From NCBI GenBank assembly GCA_015232865.1, contig JADFYU010000033.1:1-27503 (forward strand): 27,503 nucleotides of DNA. The letters are read 5' to 3'. This document shows, piece by piece, positions 1 to 7,859 of this stretch (the first letter of the stretch is position 1; every line of letters begins with the position of its first letter). This DNA comes from Magnetococcales bacterium. Lineage in GTDB: Bacteria; Pseudomonadota; Magnetococcia; Magnetococcales; UBA8363. The notes below the pieces were generated by a model that saw nothing but the letters and a program-made list of their open reading frames with translations, had not been told where the DNA came from and did not search any database. Both the position numbers and the translations under genes were made by a program.

Positions 1-1
1 T

Positions 2-454
2 TTATCGCTTGGCCCGTTGAATTTTACGCACCCCCTCCTCCAAGGCCGAAAGAAATCGGGAGCGATCCTTTTTGCTGAAGGCACCGCCTCCGCTTTTAAA
101 ATCGCCGGTCTCCCGCAGATGGGCGTGAAGCTCGCGCATGGCCAGAGCCATGCCGATACCCTCCTCGTCGAAGGGTCGACCACTGGGCCCCAACACCAGA
201 CTGTTTTTCGCCAGACAGCGACTGGCCAGGGGAATGTCTGCGGTAATGACGATATCCTCGTCCCCAACCTGTTCGGCAATCCAATCGTCGGCTTTATCGG
301 CCCCGGCCCCCACCAGCTTCTGCCGAACGACCCGACTGGAGGGCAGGCGCATCCACTGGTTGCTCACCATAAAGACCGTCAACTCATGCCGTTCGGCCAC
401 CCGCACCGTCTCCTCTTTGACCGGACAGGCATCGGCATCCACATAAATCTTCAC
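2..454 (-). CDS. yaiI: YaiI/YqxD-family (DUF188, UPF0178) protein
   Basis: The 150-residue product starts with the family hallmark MKIYVDADACPV and carries ADIPLA at about residues 72-77 and a GAFSKKDRSRFL block near residue 125, all typical of UPF0178/YaiI. The length matches the family's usual 145-160 residues, so the gene looks complete, with its stop codon at 2-4. The fold is PIN/NYN-like and the aspartates suggest metal-dependent nucleic-acid processing, but no reaction is established. The start is a GTG overlapping the stop of the antiporter gene as GTGA, so translation is probably coupled to that gene. Family assignment is secure; function is not. Confidence 0.93.
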   Translation of the reverse strand: MKIYVDADACPVKEETVRVAERHELTVFMVSNQWMRLPSSRVVRQKLVGAGADKADDWIAEQVGDEDIVITADIPLASRCLAKNSLVLGPSGRPFDEEGIGMALAMRELHAHLRETGDFKSGGGAFSKKDRSRFLSALEEGVRKIQRAKR

Positions 455-1689
455 AATCGCTCTTCCTTTTCGCCCAGGCCTCGCCTGGCGGCATCACCGG
501 TACGCAACAGGGCCAACCGGGTTAGGATGGGGCCAACCAGCTGAAACAGCACCGTCGATCCCACCACAATCGGCAGCAGGGTGTCTTTCAGGTGGGGAAA
601 CTGCTGGATGGCGACCAAAGCCATACCCAAAGCGATTCCGGCCTGAGGCATCAGGGCCACCCCCATCCATTGGCGCATGGGCGGTTCCGCTCGTGCCGCC
701 CGACCTCCGATCCAACCGCCCAGAATCCGCCCCAACACCCGGAGTGCGACATAGCCAAGACCGATCAGACCGATTTGCGGCAGGGATTCCGGTTGCAAAG
801 AGGCCCCGGCAAAGACAAAAAAGAGGATCAGGAACGGCCAGGCGATATCCTCGATGGCTTGAAAGATCGAGACACAAGTGGCCGGCATCAGATTGACCAC
901 CACGACCCCCAACATCATGGCCGAAAGCAGGAAAGAGACCTTGAGATAGATAGCCAGGCCACCGCATAAGAGGACAAAACCCAGAGTCTCCATAAAGACC
1001 CGTTCTTTTCTGGAGGGGCACTCCCCAGCGTGAATCAGGGAGAGGGTCAGAGCCATCAGCAGGCCCACCCCACCACCGACGATCAATGCCCCACCAATCT
1101 CCCAGAGACTGTGGAGCACGTGTTCAAAACCGGTACCTCCGCCCAAAGAACGCGCCACGGCCAAGAGCACGCTGAAGGCGATGAGACCCAAGGCATCATC
1201 GATGGCGACAATACCCATCAAGGTTTTTGAAAACAACCCCTTGGCCCGCGTCTCCTTGATGACATCGACAATGGCGGCCGGATCGGTTGCGGTAGCAATG
1301 CCCGCCAACAACAAGGCGATTTCGATCGGCGCCCCCAGCAGCAACAGACCGAACAACACCACCAGAACGGAAACCACGACGATGGTAATGGAAAACAATA
1401 AAACCAATTGACCGTGTTCTCGCACCGCCTCTTTGGTAAAGTGCCCCCCCAACAAAAACCCAACGATTACCAAGGCGATATCCGCCGTCACCGAAAACCC
1501 CTGATGCTGCCCGCTTGGGGAGATGAGATCCAGTCCGAGAGGCCCCATCAACAAACCGATGAGCAATAAAAAGCTGATACGGGGGATTCGAATTCTCTCC
1601 CCCAACAGATCCGCCAGAACACCCAACAAAAAGATACCACCCAAGATCAGAAGCAACGGGGCGGGATTAGTGATCGAATTTGCCTGCAA
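451..1689 (-). CDS. Cation:proton antiporter, CPA2-like
   Basis: This is a 412-residue, very hydrophobic inner-membrane protein with about 11-13 predicted helices. It has the two transport signatures of Na+/H+ exchangers: an ATDP motif (residues 134-137) in the unwound helix, and an AIDDALG motif with the paired aspartates D164-D165. The double aspartate points to an electrogenic CPA2-type exchanger rather than an ND-type CPA1 one (inference from the family). The start is a TTG at 1687-1689, supported by an AAGGGGAG Shine-Dalgarno sequence about five bases upstream. Its stop overlaps the YaiI start. Substrate (Na+ or K+) cannot be read from the sequence. The likely role is pH and ion homeostasis, with no visible link to the polysaccharide genes. 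Confidence 0.88.
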   Translation of the reverse strand: MQANSITNPAPLLLILGGIFLLGVLADLLGERIRIPRISFLLLIGLLMGPLGLDLISPSGQHQGFSVTADIALVIVGFLLGGHFTKEAVREHGQLVLLFSITIVVVSVLVVLFGLLLLGAPIEIALLLAGIATATDPAAIVDVIKETRAKGLFSKTLMGIVAIDDALGLIAFSVLLAVARSLGGGTGFEHVLHSLWEIGGALIVGGGVGLLMALTLSLIHAGECPSRKERVFMETLGFVLLCGGLAIYLKVSFLLSAMMLGVVVVNLMPATCVSIFQAIEDIAWPFLILFFVFAGASLQPESLPQIGLIGLGYVALRVLGRILGGWIGGRAARAEPPMRQWMGVALMPQAGIALGMALVAIQQFPHLKDTLLPIVVGSTVLFQLVGPILTRLALLRTGDAARRGLGEKEERL

Positions 1690-2168
1690 AACGCTCCCCT
1701 TGTAACAAGACCGTTATCCTAGATTCGGCTGTTGTCGGCACGCACGTGGCACAGCCCACTGATTCTCCTGGCAAAGCAAAAGAAGACCTGATCACCAACA
1801 AGGCGACGGCGACTTCTTCTATTTCAGCAGACAAACCAATGGATTGCACCATGCACACACCACAAACCGCCGTTCCCAGGTTGAAAAAACTTCATGAATA
1901 GCGCTATATTTTTCCAAAAAAATTGAGCCTTAAACCAAGTTATGCAAAAGTAGACTGTATTCCAGGCCCAATGGCAATTATTAATTTTGCTTACGAGTCG
2001 TTCTGAAGGAAATCGGTTCCTTTTAACATTGAACCTAGATTCGGCGGCTGAATGGGGTCAGGCTGATCGGCCCGGCTGGATTTTAACTATAGAAATTTCA
2101 GCTTTTGTCGATGAGAAACCATTGCGATCGATTATTTTATCCTCATTTTACGGGACAAAACAACACTC
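1690..2168. promoter_or_regulatory. Divergent gene-free region between antiporter and OmpA-lipoprotein genes
   Basis: This stretch of 479 bases separates two divergent operons and should hold both promoters, but I found no convincing -35/-10 pair. It does contain a perfect 10-base palindrome ATAGCGCTAT at 1898-1907 beside an AT-rich tract. It also has an AAGGAA/TTCCTT inverted repeat at 2006-2022 with a 5-base loop, followed by a short T run. The 12-mer CCTAGATTCGGC occurs twice in direct orientation, at 1718-1729 and 2034-2045. These could be operators; their function is unknown. Confidence 0.4.
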
Positions 2169-3254
2169 ATGAGAGTCACTTCATTTTTTCTTCTGTTTGG
2201 ATTTTTGCTGCTGTCCGGTTGTCAAATGACCAGCCACAACCGGTGTGATGAGAGGAACCCCCACGGGAATGGCGCAGAGGGTCAGCAAGATTGTTTGAGC
2301 CATAGCGGCACCACTCGAATGATTGTTACCGAAGGCCCCAGTGAGAACTGGATTTTTCTCGATGAATGGCAGGCCCATCAACTCAAGGAGAGCGATCTCT
2401 CGATCACCCGCCCACACTCGCGCTACACCGAAATCTGGCAGGCTGCCATCGATGTGGCCAACCGCCAACTCCTCGGTTACGACTGCTATAGCCTGATTCA
2501 TACCCAAGCCGGGAAACAGAGCGGAATCATCAAAATTGAAAAGAAAACCGGCATCGATCAGTGGATAACGGTCGCTACCATCAGCCTCTCTCCGGCGGCG
2601 GTGGACCGGGTCAACTATTGGCTGCGAATTCATGGCCACGATAATGCCCTGCCCGGTCTGGACGGAACCGGTATCGAATCCATTCTCATGGAGAGCCTGA
2701 TGGCTCAATTGAAAGGAGAGCCGATTGCCGCCAAGACCTGTGAGAAACCGACGGTCGCCGCCGTCGTTGAGCCGCCCCCTGAACCAACCGACTCGGATGG
2801 AGACGGGGTAATCGATGCATCGGATCGGTGCCCGGATACCCCCGCCGATCAACCCATCACCCCGGACGGTTGCTGGCAGGTGGAGCCTATCCTGTTTGAA
2901 ACCGATCAGATCGTCATTCGACCCCGGTTTCAAACCCTCCTGGATCAGGTCGCCGGGATTCTTGTGGCAAACCCTCAACTCTCCATGCTTCTGTCGGGCC
3001 ATACAGACAACCAGGGCAGCGAAACCCGTAACGTGCTTCTCGGCAACGAAAGGGCGTCAACAACATATGACTATCTGATGAAAAAAGGCGTTTCTCCGCA
3101 ACGCCTTTCTGCCGTCGGCCACAGTTCCAACAGCCCGATCACCAGCAACGAAACCCCGGCAGGACGCAGCCTGAATCGCCGGGTGGAGATTGTACAGCAA
3201 CCGACCCGGACAGAAAAACAGGCACAGACGCCCACCAACCCTGAATCCAACTAG
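2169..3254 (+). CDS. OmpA-family outer-membrane lipoprotein with thrombospondin type-3 repeat
   Basis: The protein has 361 residues. A lipoprotein signal peptide ends in the lipobox LLSGC, with the lipidated Cys at residue 18. A unique region (about 45-200) resembles nothing I recognise. An acidic calcium-binding type TSP3 repeat (DSDGDGVIDASDRCPDTP) lies near 208-225, and an OmpA C-terminal peptidoglycan-binding domain spans about 238-343, including HTDN (D270) and NRRVEI (R338), the positions that usually contact diaminopimelate. It probably tethers the outer membrane to peptidoglycan. The stop is 8 bases before the flippase TTG start, so it appears to be the first gene of the rightward polysaccharide operon. 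No strong Shine-Dalgarno sequence is visible before the ATG. Confidence 0.9.
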   Translation: MRVTSFFLLFGFLLLSGCQMTSHNRCDERNPHGNGAEGQQDCLSHSGTTRMIVTEGPSENWIFLDEWQAHQLKESDLSITRPHSRYTEIWQAAIDVANRQLLGYDCYSLIHTQAGKQSGIIKIEKKTGIDQWITVATISLSPAAVDRVNYWLRIHGHDNALPGLDGTGIESILMESLMAQLKGEPIAAKTCEKPTVAAVVEPPPEPTDSDGDGVIDASDRCPDTPADQPITPDGCWQVEPILFETDQIVIRPRFQTLLDQVAGILVANPQLSMLLSGHTDNQGSETRNVLLGNERASTTYDYLMKKGVSPQRLSAVGHSSNSPITSNETPAGRSLNRRVEIVQQPTRTEKQAQTPTNPESN

Positions 3255-3262
3255 GGGCGTCG

Positions 3263-4762
3263 TTGAGCGGACCCTCTCTACCGGCCGACAGCCAACGGGA
3301 GTCGGCATTCAAAAGCATTGTTCGCTATGCTGCCAGCAACCTCTACCGACAGGTTTTGGGCTTGATAACCGCCATACTCCGGCCCAAGCTGTTGACGCCG
3401 GAGGTCTATGGGTTGTGGAATCTCCTGACCGTCATCCATAACTATGCCACCTACGCCCACCTCGGCTCTCGAACCGCCATGCGCTACCGGATTCCGCTAT
3501 TGGAGGCTCAAAAAAACCACGCCGAAATTGAGCCGGTAACTGCCAGTGTCTTTTATGGCTCTCTGGGGCTGAACCTGCTCTTTGCTCTGGGCGTCGTGCT
3601 GGCCACCTGGATTCCAAATCTGACCACCCCTGAACGCATTGGCCTGATGATCACCGCCGGAACGGTCATCACCTCCTGGTACTATGAATATCTTATCAGT
3701 CTGCTGAAGGGATATCAGGATTTCAGATCGGTCAGCGCCGCCAACGTCGTTCGAGCCAGCAGCCTGTTTATCTTCACCCTCTGCCTGATTTGGTTTTTCG
3801 GCCTTTATGGGGCGCTCATGGCGTTGCCTCTGGCGACCATGGCCACCCTGCTCTACCTGCGTCGGGTTCAACATTTTCCGGCTCTGAACGGGTTTGACAA
3901 ACAGGCGTTCGTTCAACTCGTTCGCAGTGGCTTTCCCATCATGATCTTCAATCTGGCCGGCACACTGCTGCGAAGCGTCGATAAAATCGTCATCGCCTTT
4001 TTTCTGGGCAATCGCCTGCTGGGCTTTTATGGAATTGCCACCATGGTGCTGGGCTATCTTCTCAGTATTCCGGGGGTGACTCGGGAGGTGACCGAAGGTC
4101 GCCTGATGGAGGCGATCAAAGATGGGGTTCAACCCATCCATTTTCACGAATATTTTTTAAAACCGGTCTTGACCTCCGCCTTTTTGATGCCGTTTTTAAT
4201 TGGCCCGGCCTTTATCTTGCTGCCGGTGGCCATTCCCATTCTGCTGCCAAACTATCTGGCTGGAATCGAGCCGGCCAGATTGATGGTCCTGGGCAGCTTT
4301 TTTTTGGCCCTCTCCTATCCGGTTCGGGGTATCATCGTCGCCAACAACTGGCAATTGAAGGCCCTGTTCATCACGGTAATTCCGGTTTTATTCGACGCGG
4401 TTTTGAGTATCCTTTTCATCAAAGCAGGCGATGGAATCGTCGGGGTGGCTGTGGCAAGCTGTCTCTCTTTTTTTCTGCTTTTCTTGTTGCTGTTGGGGTT
4501 TGTCATTCGTCGGTTTGGCATTCCAGTGGGACAAATTCGGGCAAGCCTGTTGATATTGGCTTTATCCTTCCCCCTGATGTGCGCGGCAATTATTGGTATT
4601 GAGCACTGGCCTCTACCCATGCAAAGCGGAGCGGTTTCAACGGCCCTCATCAAAACCGGACTGTTGATTGTTTTTTCCCTGGTGCCGTTGCTGCTGACCG
4701 CCCGATTCGGCTACACCTCGCTACCCAGAAAAATTTCAAAACTGTGGAGAAACTCCGCATGA
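3263..4762 (+). CDS. Polysaccharide flippase, Wzx-like (MATE/MVF superfamily)
   Basis: The protein has 499 residues with about 12-14 hydrophobic segments, the size and layout of Wzx/MurJ-type lipid-linked oligosaccharide flippases. The N-terminal stretch (YAASNLYRQVLGLITAILRP, then TPEVYGLWNLLTV) is typical of polysaccharide biosynthesis membrane proteins. The likely role is to move undecaprenyl-linked repeat units across the inner membrane for the Wzy-like protein at 10272-11648. The start is TTG, chosen because AGGGG lies about 7 bases upstream and the OmpA gene ends only 8 bases before. Its stop overlaps the next start as ATGA. It is the only flippase candidate in the window, and it lies on the opposite strand from the initiation and export genes. 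Confidence 0.88.
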   Translation: MSGPSLPADSQRESAFKSIVRYAASNLYRQVLGLITAILRPKLLTPEVYGLWNLLTVIHNYATYAHLGSRTAMRYRIPLLEAQKNHAEIEPVTASVFYGSLGLNLLFALGVVLATWIPNLTTPERIGLMITAGTVITSWYYEYLISLLKGYQDFRSVSAANVVRASSLFIFTLCLIWFFGLYGALMALPLATMATLLYLRRVQHFPALNGFDKQAFVQLVRSGFPIMIFNLAGTLLRSVDKIVIAFFLGNRLLGFYGIATMVLGYLLSIPGVTREVTEGRLMEAIKDGVQPIHFHEYFLKPVLTSAFLMPFLIGPAFILLPVAIPILLPNYLAGIEPARLMVLGSFFLALSYPVRGIIVANNWQLKALFITVIPVLFDAVLSILFIKAGDGIVGVAVASCLSFFLLFLLLLGFVIRRFGIPVGQIRASLLILALSFPLMCAAIIGIEHWPLPMQSGAVSTALIKTGLLIVFSLVPLLLTARFGYTSLPRKISKLWRNSA

Positions 4763-5844
4763 GCTCTTTTTATCTGAATGTTCACGATCTGTTCATCGCC
4801 TGGGCTGAATCCCTGCCGCCGGAGGTCGCATCGATATTAAACCGTCGGTTCGAACCGTTTGGCCACATCGACGTTCCAGTGCCCAAATCCCCGGATTTGA
4901 TCCTCTCCCCGCTGACCGCCCCCCCCAGCATCACCGGAGCCGGACGGCAGATGGAGGCGCTCTACGGATTTTGGGTAACCAGCTACCGGGAAGAGCCGGC
5001 CTTGATTTTTTTTCGTAAAGGGGCGGTGGATCTCATGGTCACGCTCTCAGAACCGATGCACATTTTTTTTCGCCCAAGAGCCGGAATCGCCGGAAAACTG
5101 CATACGGCCCTGACCTTTTGCCTGAAGATGGTTTTAAGCCAAAAGGGTCGGCTGTTTGCCCATGGGGCGGTTTTGCGCCACCGGGACCAATGCCTGATCA
5201 TTGCCGGACAGCGTGGAATCCGCAAAACCCAACTGGTTTTGACCCTGCTCCATCACGGCTGGCACTATCTGGCCGATGATAAGTTTATTCTCGATCGTGG
5301 GGTAGCCCGGCGTTATCAACAGCGGGTTCTTCTGCGAGACCACCACTTTGACGCTCTGCCCTGGCTGGGCCAACGTACACCGGGTTACGACACCTTCAAA
5401 AAAGCCGCCCCCTGGCGAAAACGGGGGAGAACCCTGGCCCGCAATCTGTTACACAAAAAATTATTGCCCTCCGAAGATCGGCTCTTCAATCGGGGGTTAC
5501 AACCGACCATCGAGAATCTGTTCCCAGAAAACCCCCGATTGGAAACGGTCATTCCAAGTCAGGTCATACTGCTGTACAATGGCCCCGAGCCTTCGACCGT
5601 CCGCCTCTCTTCAGCAGAGGGAGTGCGGGATTTGACCTTGATGCAACAACTGGCCTACGAAGAGTTCAGCGGCATGGAGTGGATGCTGGGGCTGTACGAC
5701 AAACGAGCGTTGTCGGACTATTCCGGCTTGATTCAATCCAACTTACCGCCTGCCTGCATTTTTTTTAAAATGATCGTTCCAGAAGGCCAGCCACCTGAGG
5801 CCCTGATCAACGAGGTCAACACATGCCTTCAGTCAGCATCATAA
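4759..5844 (+). CDS. HPr-kinase-like (HprK-related) protein with degenerate P-loop
   Basis: I place the start at the ATG at 4759, which overlaps the flippase stop as ATGA and has GGAGAAA upstream. A GTG five codons earlier is possible. The 361-residue product has the HprK-related layout: FAHGAVL, a strand, a phosphate-binding loop AGQRGIRKTQ (about residues 149-158), then YLADDKFIL at about 171-179, matching the HprK DD motif. The last glycine of a standard GxxxxGK[ST] loop is replaced by arginine (CGC codon), so ATP binding is uncertain. HprK-related proteins occur in exopolysaccharide and exosortase-type loci, but their targets are unknown. The tail overlaps the next glycosyltransferase by 22 bases. 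Two runs of exactly eight T encode Ile-Phe-Phe at 5006-5013 and 5063-5070. Confidence 0.72.
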   Translation: MSSFYLNVHDLFIAWAESLPPEVASILNRRFEPFGHIDVPVPKSPDLILSPLTAPPSITGAGRQMEALYGFWVTSYREEPALIFFRKGAVDLMVTLSEPMHIFFRPRAGIAGKLHTALTFCLKMVLSQKGRLFAHGAVLRHRDQCLIIAGQRGIRKTQLVLTLLHHGWHYLADDKFILDRGVARRYQQRVLLRDHHFDALPWLGQRTPGYDTFKKAAPWRKRGRTLARNLLHKKLLPSEDRLFNRGLQPTIENLFPENPRLETVIPSQVILLYNGPEPSTVRLSSAEGVRDLTLMQQLAYEEFSGMEWMLGLYDKRALSDYSGLIQSNLPPACIFFKMIVPEGQPPEALINEVNTCLQSAS

Positions 5845-6800
5845 TTCCGACCTATCATCGACCAGACGATCTGGGTCGCTGTATCCAATCCATTTTGCAA
5901 CAGACCCGCCTGCCCGAAGAGCTGTTGATCATCGACGACGGGGCGTTGGAGCAGGTTCCCCTGCAACCGGCCTGTGAACAGGCCGGAATCCGGGTGGTCT
6001 ATCATCGCAAAAACAGCCCTGGCCTGACGGCATCCCGCAACGTCGGCATCGATTTGAGCCAGGGGGATATCATTTTTTTTCTGGATGATGACGTCGTCCT
6101 CTACCCGGAATATGTCGCCGCAATTTTAGAGGTCTATGACCAGCAAGGGGGAGCGGATCTGGGCGGAGTCGGTGGGGTGATCAACAACCACAAACCTCTG
6201 ACCGTCACCCGCCGTCTACGCCATCTGTTCGACGTGTTTTTTTTAGCCTCAAGCTTTCGCGAAGGGACGGTATTGGCTTCTGGATTTTGTACCGACTATG
6301 GCACATCAGGGCAGCAGATCACCCAAACTCAACCGGTGGATTTTCTACCCGGCGGCGTCAGTTCGTTTCCTCGCCGGATTTTTGAAAAGCACAGGTTTTC
6401 AGAGAAATATAAAGGCTATGGATTGGGAGAAGACAAAGATTTCACCTTCCGTGTCGCCCGTGACAACAATCGACTGCTGATCACCCCCCACGCCCGCCTG
6501 GACCATTTTCACTCCGGCCAGATGCGTTATGACAAGCGCCGGATGGGCCGGGAGTCGATTCTGGCCCGATATCTTTTTTTTCGGGATTTCCTCGATACCG
6601 GCCCCCGCTCCCGCCTTCCCTTCTGGTATGCCATCAGCGGATATCTACTGGCCCGAATACTCATTCTGATCCTCTCCGGCTTTCGCCATGGCGAGGCCGG
6701 ACGGGTGGCCGGCATGTTTGGAGGGGTTTTAGAGGTTTTAAAAGGCCGGGCCCCGGCCCCCGGCGAGACCGCCCCAGCACCTAAAAAGGAGAGACCATGA
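5823..6800 (+). CDS. Family 2 glycosyltransferase
   Basis: The protein has 325 residues with a GT-A fold. It starts SVSIIIPTYHRPDDLGRC, has the nucleotide-sugar/metal site FLDDD (aspartates 88-90) and the acceptor-side GEDKDF motif (202-207) that supplies the catalytic base in this family. A hydrophobic segment near residue 270-290 (YLLARILILILSG) probably anchors it to the inner membrane. It likely adds one sugar to the lipid-linked repeat unit; donor and linkage cannot be inferred. The ATG start overlaps the preceding gene by 22 bases, and the stop overlaps the next start as ATGA. Three runs of eight T occur within it. Confidence 0.92.
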   Translation: MPSVSIIIPTYHRPDDLGRCIQSILQQTRLPEELLIIDDGALEQVPLQPACEQAGIRVVYHRKNSPGLTASRNVGIDLSQGDIIFFLDDDVVLYPEYVAAILEVYDQQGGADLGGVGGVINNHKPLTVTRRLRHLFDVFFLASSFREGTVLASGFCTDYGTSGQQITQTQPVDFLPGGVSSFPRRIFEKHRFSEKYKGYGLGEDKDFTFRVARDNNRLLITPHARLDHFHSGQMRYDKRRMGRESILARYLFFRDFLDTGPRSRLPFWYAISGYLLARILILILSGFRHGEAGRVAGMFGGVLEVLKGRAPAPGETAPAPKKERP

Positions 6801-7855
6801 CCGTTTGTCGCCGTTTGTTCGCCCGACTTCTTCTGACCACCCTCATCAGCCTGACCGCCAGCCCACTGTTGGCGGCTGGCAAGGGAATATGGATCAGCCC
6901 GGCCGACATTGCCCGACTACCCACCACAGGCAAAGCCTGGCAAGCCCTGAAGAAGGCCGCAGATTCACGCCTGCCGACCCCCAACCTCTCGGATCAGGAA
7001 GACATGGCCAACGTCCAAGTGATGGCCAAAGCCCTGGTCTATGCCCGCCTTGGAGAGGAGCGCTATCGTCAAGAGGTCATTCAAGCCTGTCTGGATGCCA
7101 TAGGCACCGAAGTCGGCGGCCGAACCCTGGCTCTGGGCCGGGAGTTGATCGCCTACGTCATCGCCGCCGATCTGGTCGGCCTGCCCCCCGAGGCCGATCA
7201 ACGCTTTCGTTCCTGGATCAAGGCCAGTCTGGACCTGGATTTGGAAGGACAAACCTTGCGAAAAACCCACGAAAAACGCCCCAACAACTGGGGCACCCAT
7301 GCCGGCGCCAGCCGCCTGGCGGTCGCGGTCTATCTGGATGACAAACAGGAGTTGGAAAAGGCGGCCCGAGTGTTCAAAGGCTGGGTCGGCGATCGAAAGG
7401 CCTATAACCGATTTAAATTTCGCGCTCTGACCTGGCACCCCGACCCCGCCAACCCGGTAGCCATCAACCCCAAGGGCAGCACCATACAGGGTCACTCGGT
7501 AGACGGACTGCTGGCAGATGAGCAACGTCGCTGCTGCAACAAACAGTTCCGCTGGCCACCTCCCCACGAAAACTATGTCTATGAAGGGTTGCAAGGCGCC
7601 ATGGCCCAAGCGGTAATCCTCCATCAGGCCGGATATAGCGATGTCTGGCAGTGGCAGGATCAGGCTCTGTTACGCGCTTTCAAGTGGCTGCACGACGTGG
7701 CCAAATATCCGGCCAAAGGCGATGACATCTGGCAGATTCACCTGATCAACCATTATTACGGCCCGCAGTTTCCAGCCGAAACCCCGGCCAAACCCGGAAA
7801 AAACGTCGGCTGGACCGACTGGACCCACGGCCAGCAGGTGCCGAATCCAGGATGA
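6797..7855 (+). CDS. Secreted alginate-lyase-like protein (polysaccharide lyase superfamily)
   Basis: The 352-residue product begins with a clear Sec signal peptide (basic MTVCRR, hydrophobic core, cleavage near LLA/AG at about 26), so it acts in the periplasm or outside. The rest is helical. It has RPNNWGTHAG at 151-160, EGLQGAMAQAV near 263-273 and INHYYGP near 317-323, the pattern of the alginate-lyase (alpha/alpha-barrel) family in which Asn, His and Tyr form the active site. It may trim or depolymerise the exported polymer; the true substrate is unknown. It is the last gene of the rightward operon, and its stop is 4 bases from the stop of the convergent GT4 gene with no terminator between. 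Family placement is from motif memory, not a search. Confidence 0.7.
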   Translation: MTVCRRLFARLLLTTLISLTASPLLAAGKGIWISPADIARLPTTGKAWQALKKAADSRLPTPNLSDQEDMANVQVMAKALVYARLGEERYRQEVIQACLDAIGTEVGGRTLALGRELIAYVIAADLVGLPPEADQRFRSWIKASLDLDLEGQTLRKTHEKRPNNWGTHAGASRLAVAVYLDDKQELEKAARVFKGWVGDRKAYNRFKFRALTWHPDPANPVAINPKGSTIQGHSVDGLLADEQRRCCNKQFRWPPPHENYVYEGLQGAMAQAVILHQAGYSDVWQWQDQALLRAFKWLHDVAKYPAKGDDIWQIHLINHYYGPQFPAETPAKPGKNVGWTDWTHGQQVPNPG

Positions 7856-7859
7856 AGCA

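Noticed and set aside
1972..1992. Possible sigma-54 promoter (TGGCA ... TTGC) before the OmpA operon
   Set aside because: The GG and GC elements are separated by 14 bases rather than the required 10.
1987..2172. 61-codon frame starting TTG and overlapping the OmpA lipoprotein ATG as ATGA
   Set aside because: The overlap looks like translational coupling, but there is no Shine-Dalgarno sequence before the TTG, no hydrophobic or conserved pattern, and the region carries repeats expected of a control region.
2181..3002. 273-codon minus-strand frame opposite the OmpA lipoprotein gene
   Set aside because: Antisense shadow of a gene with clear signal peptide and OmpA domain; the product has no recognisable features.
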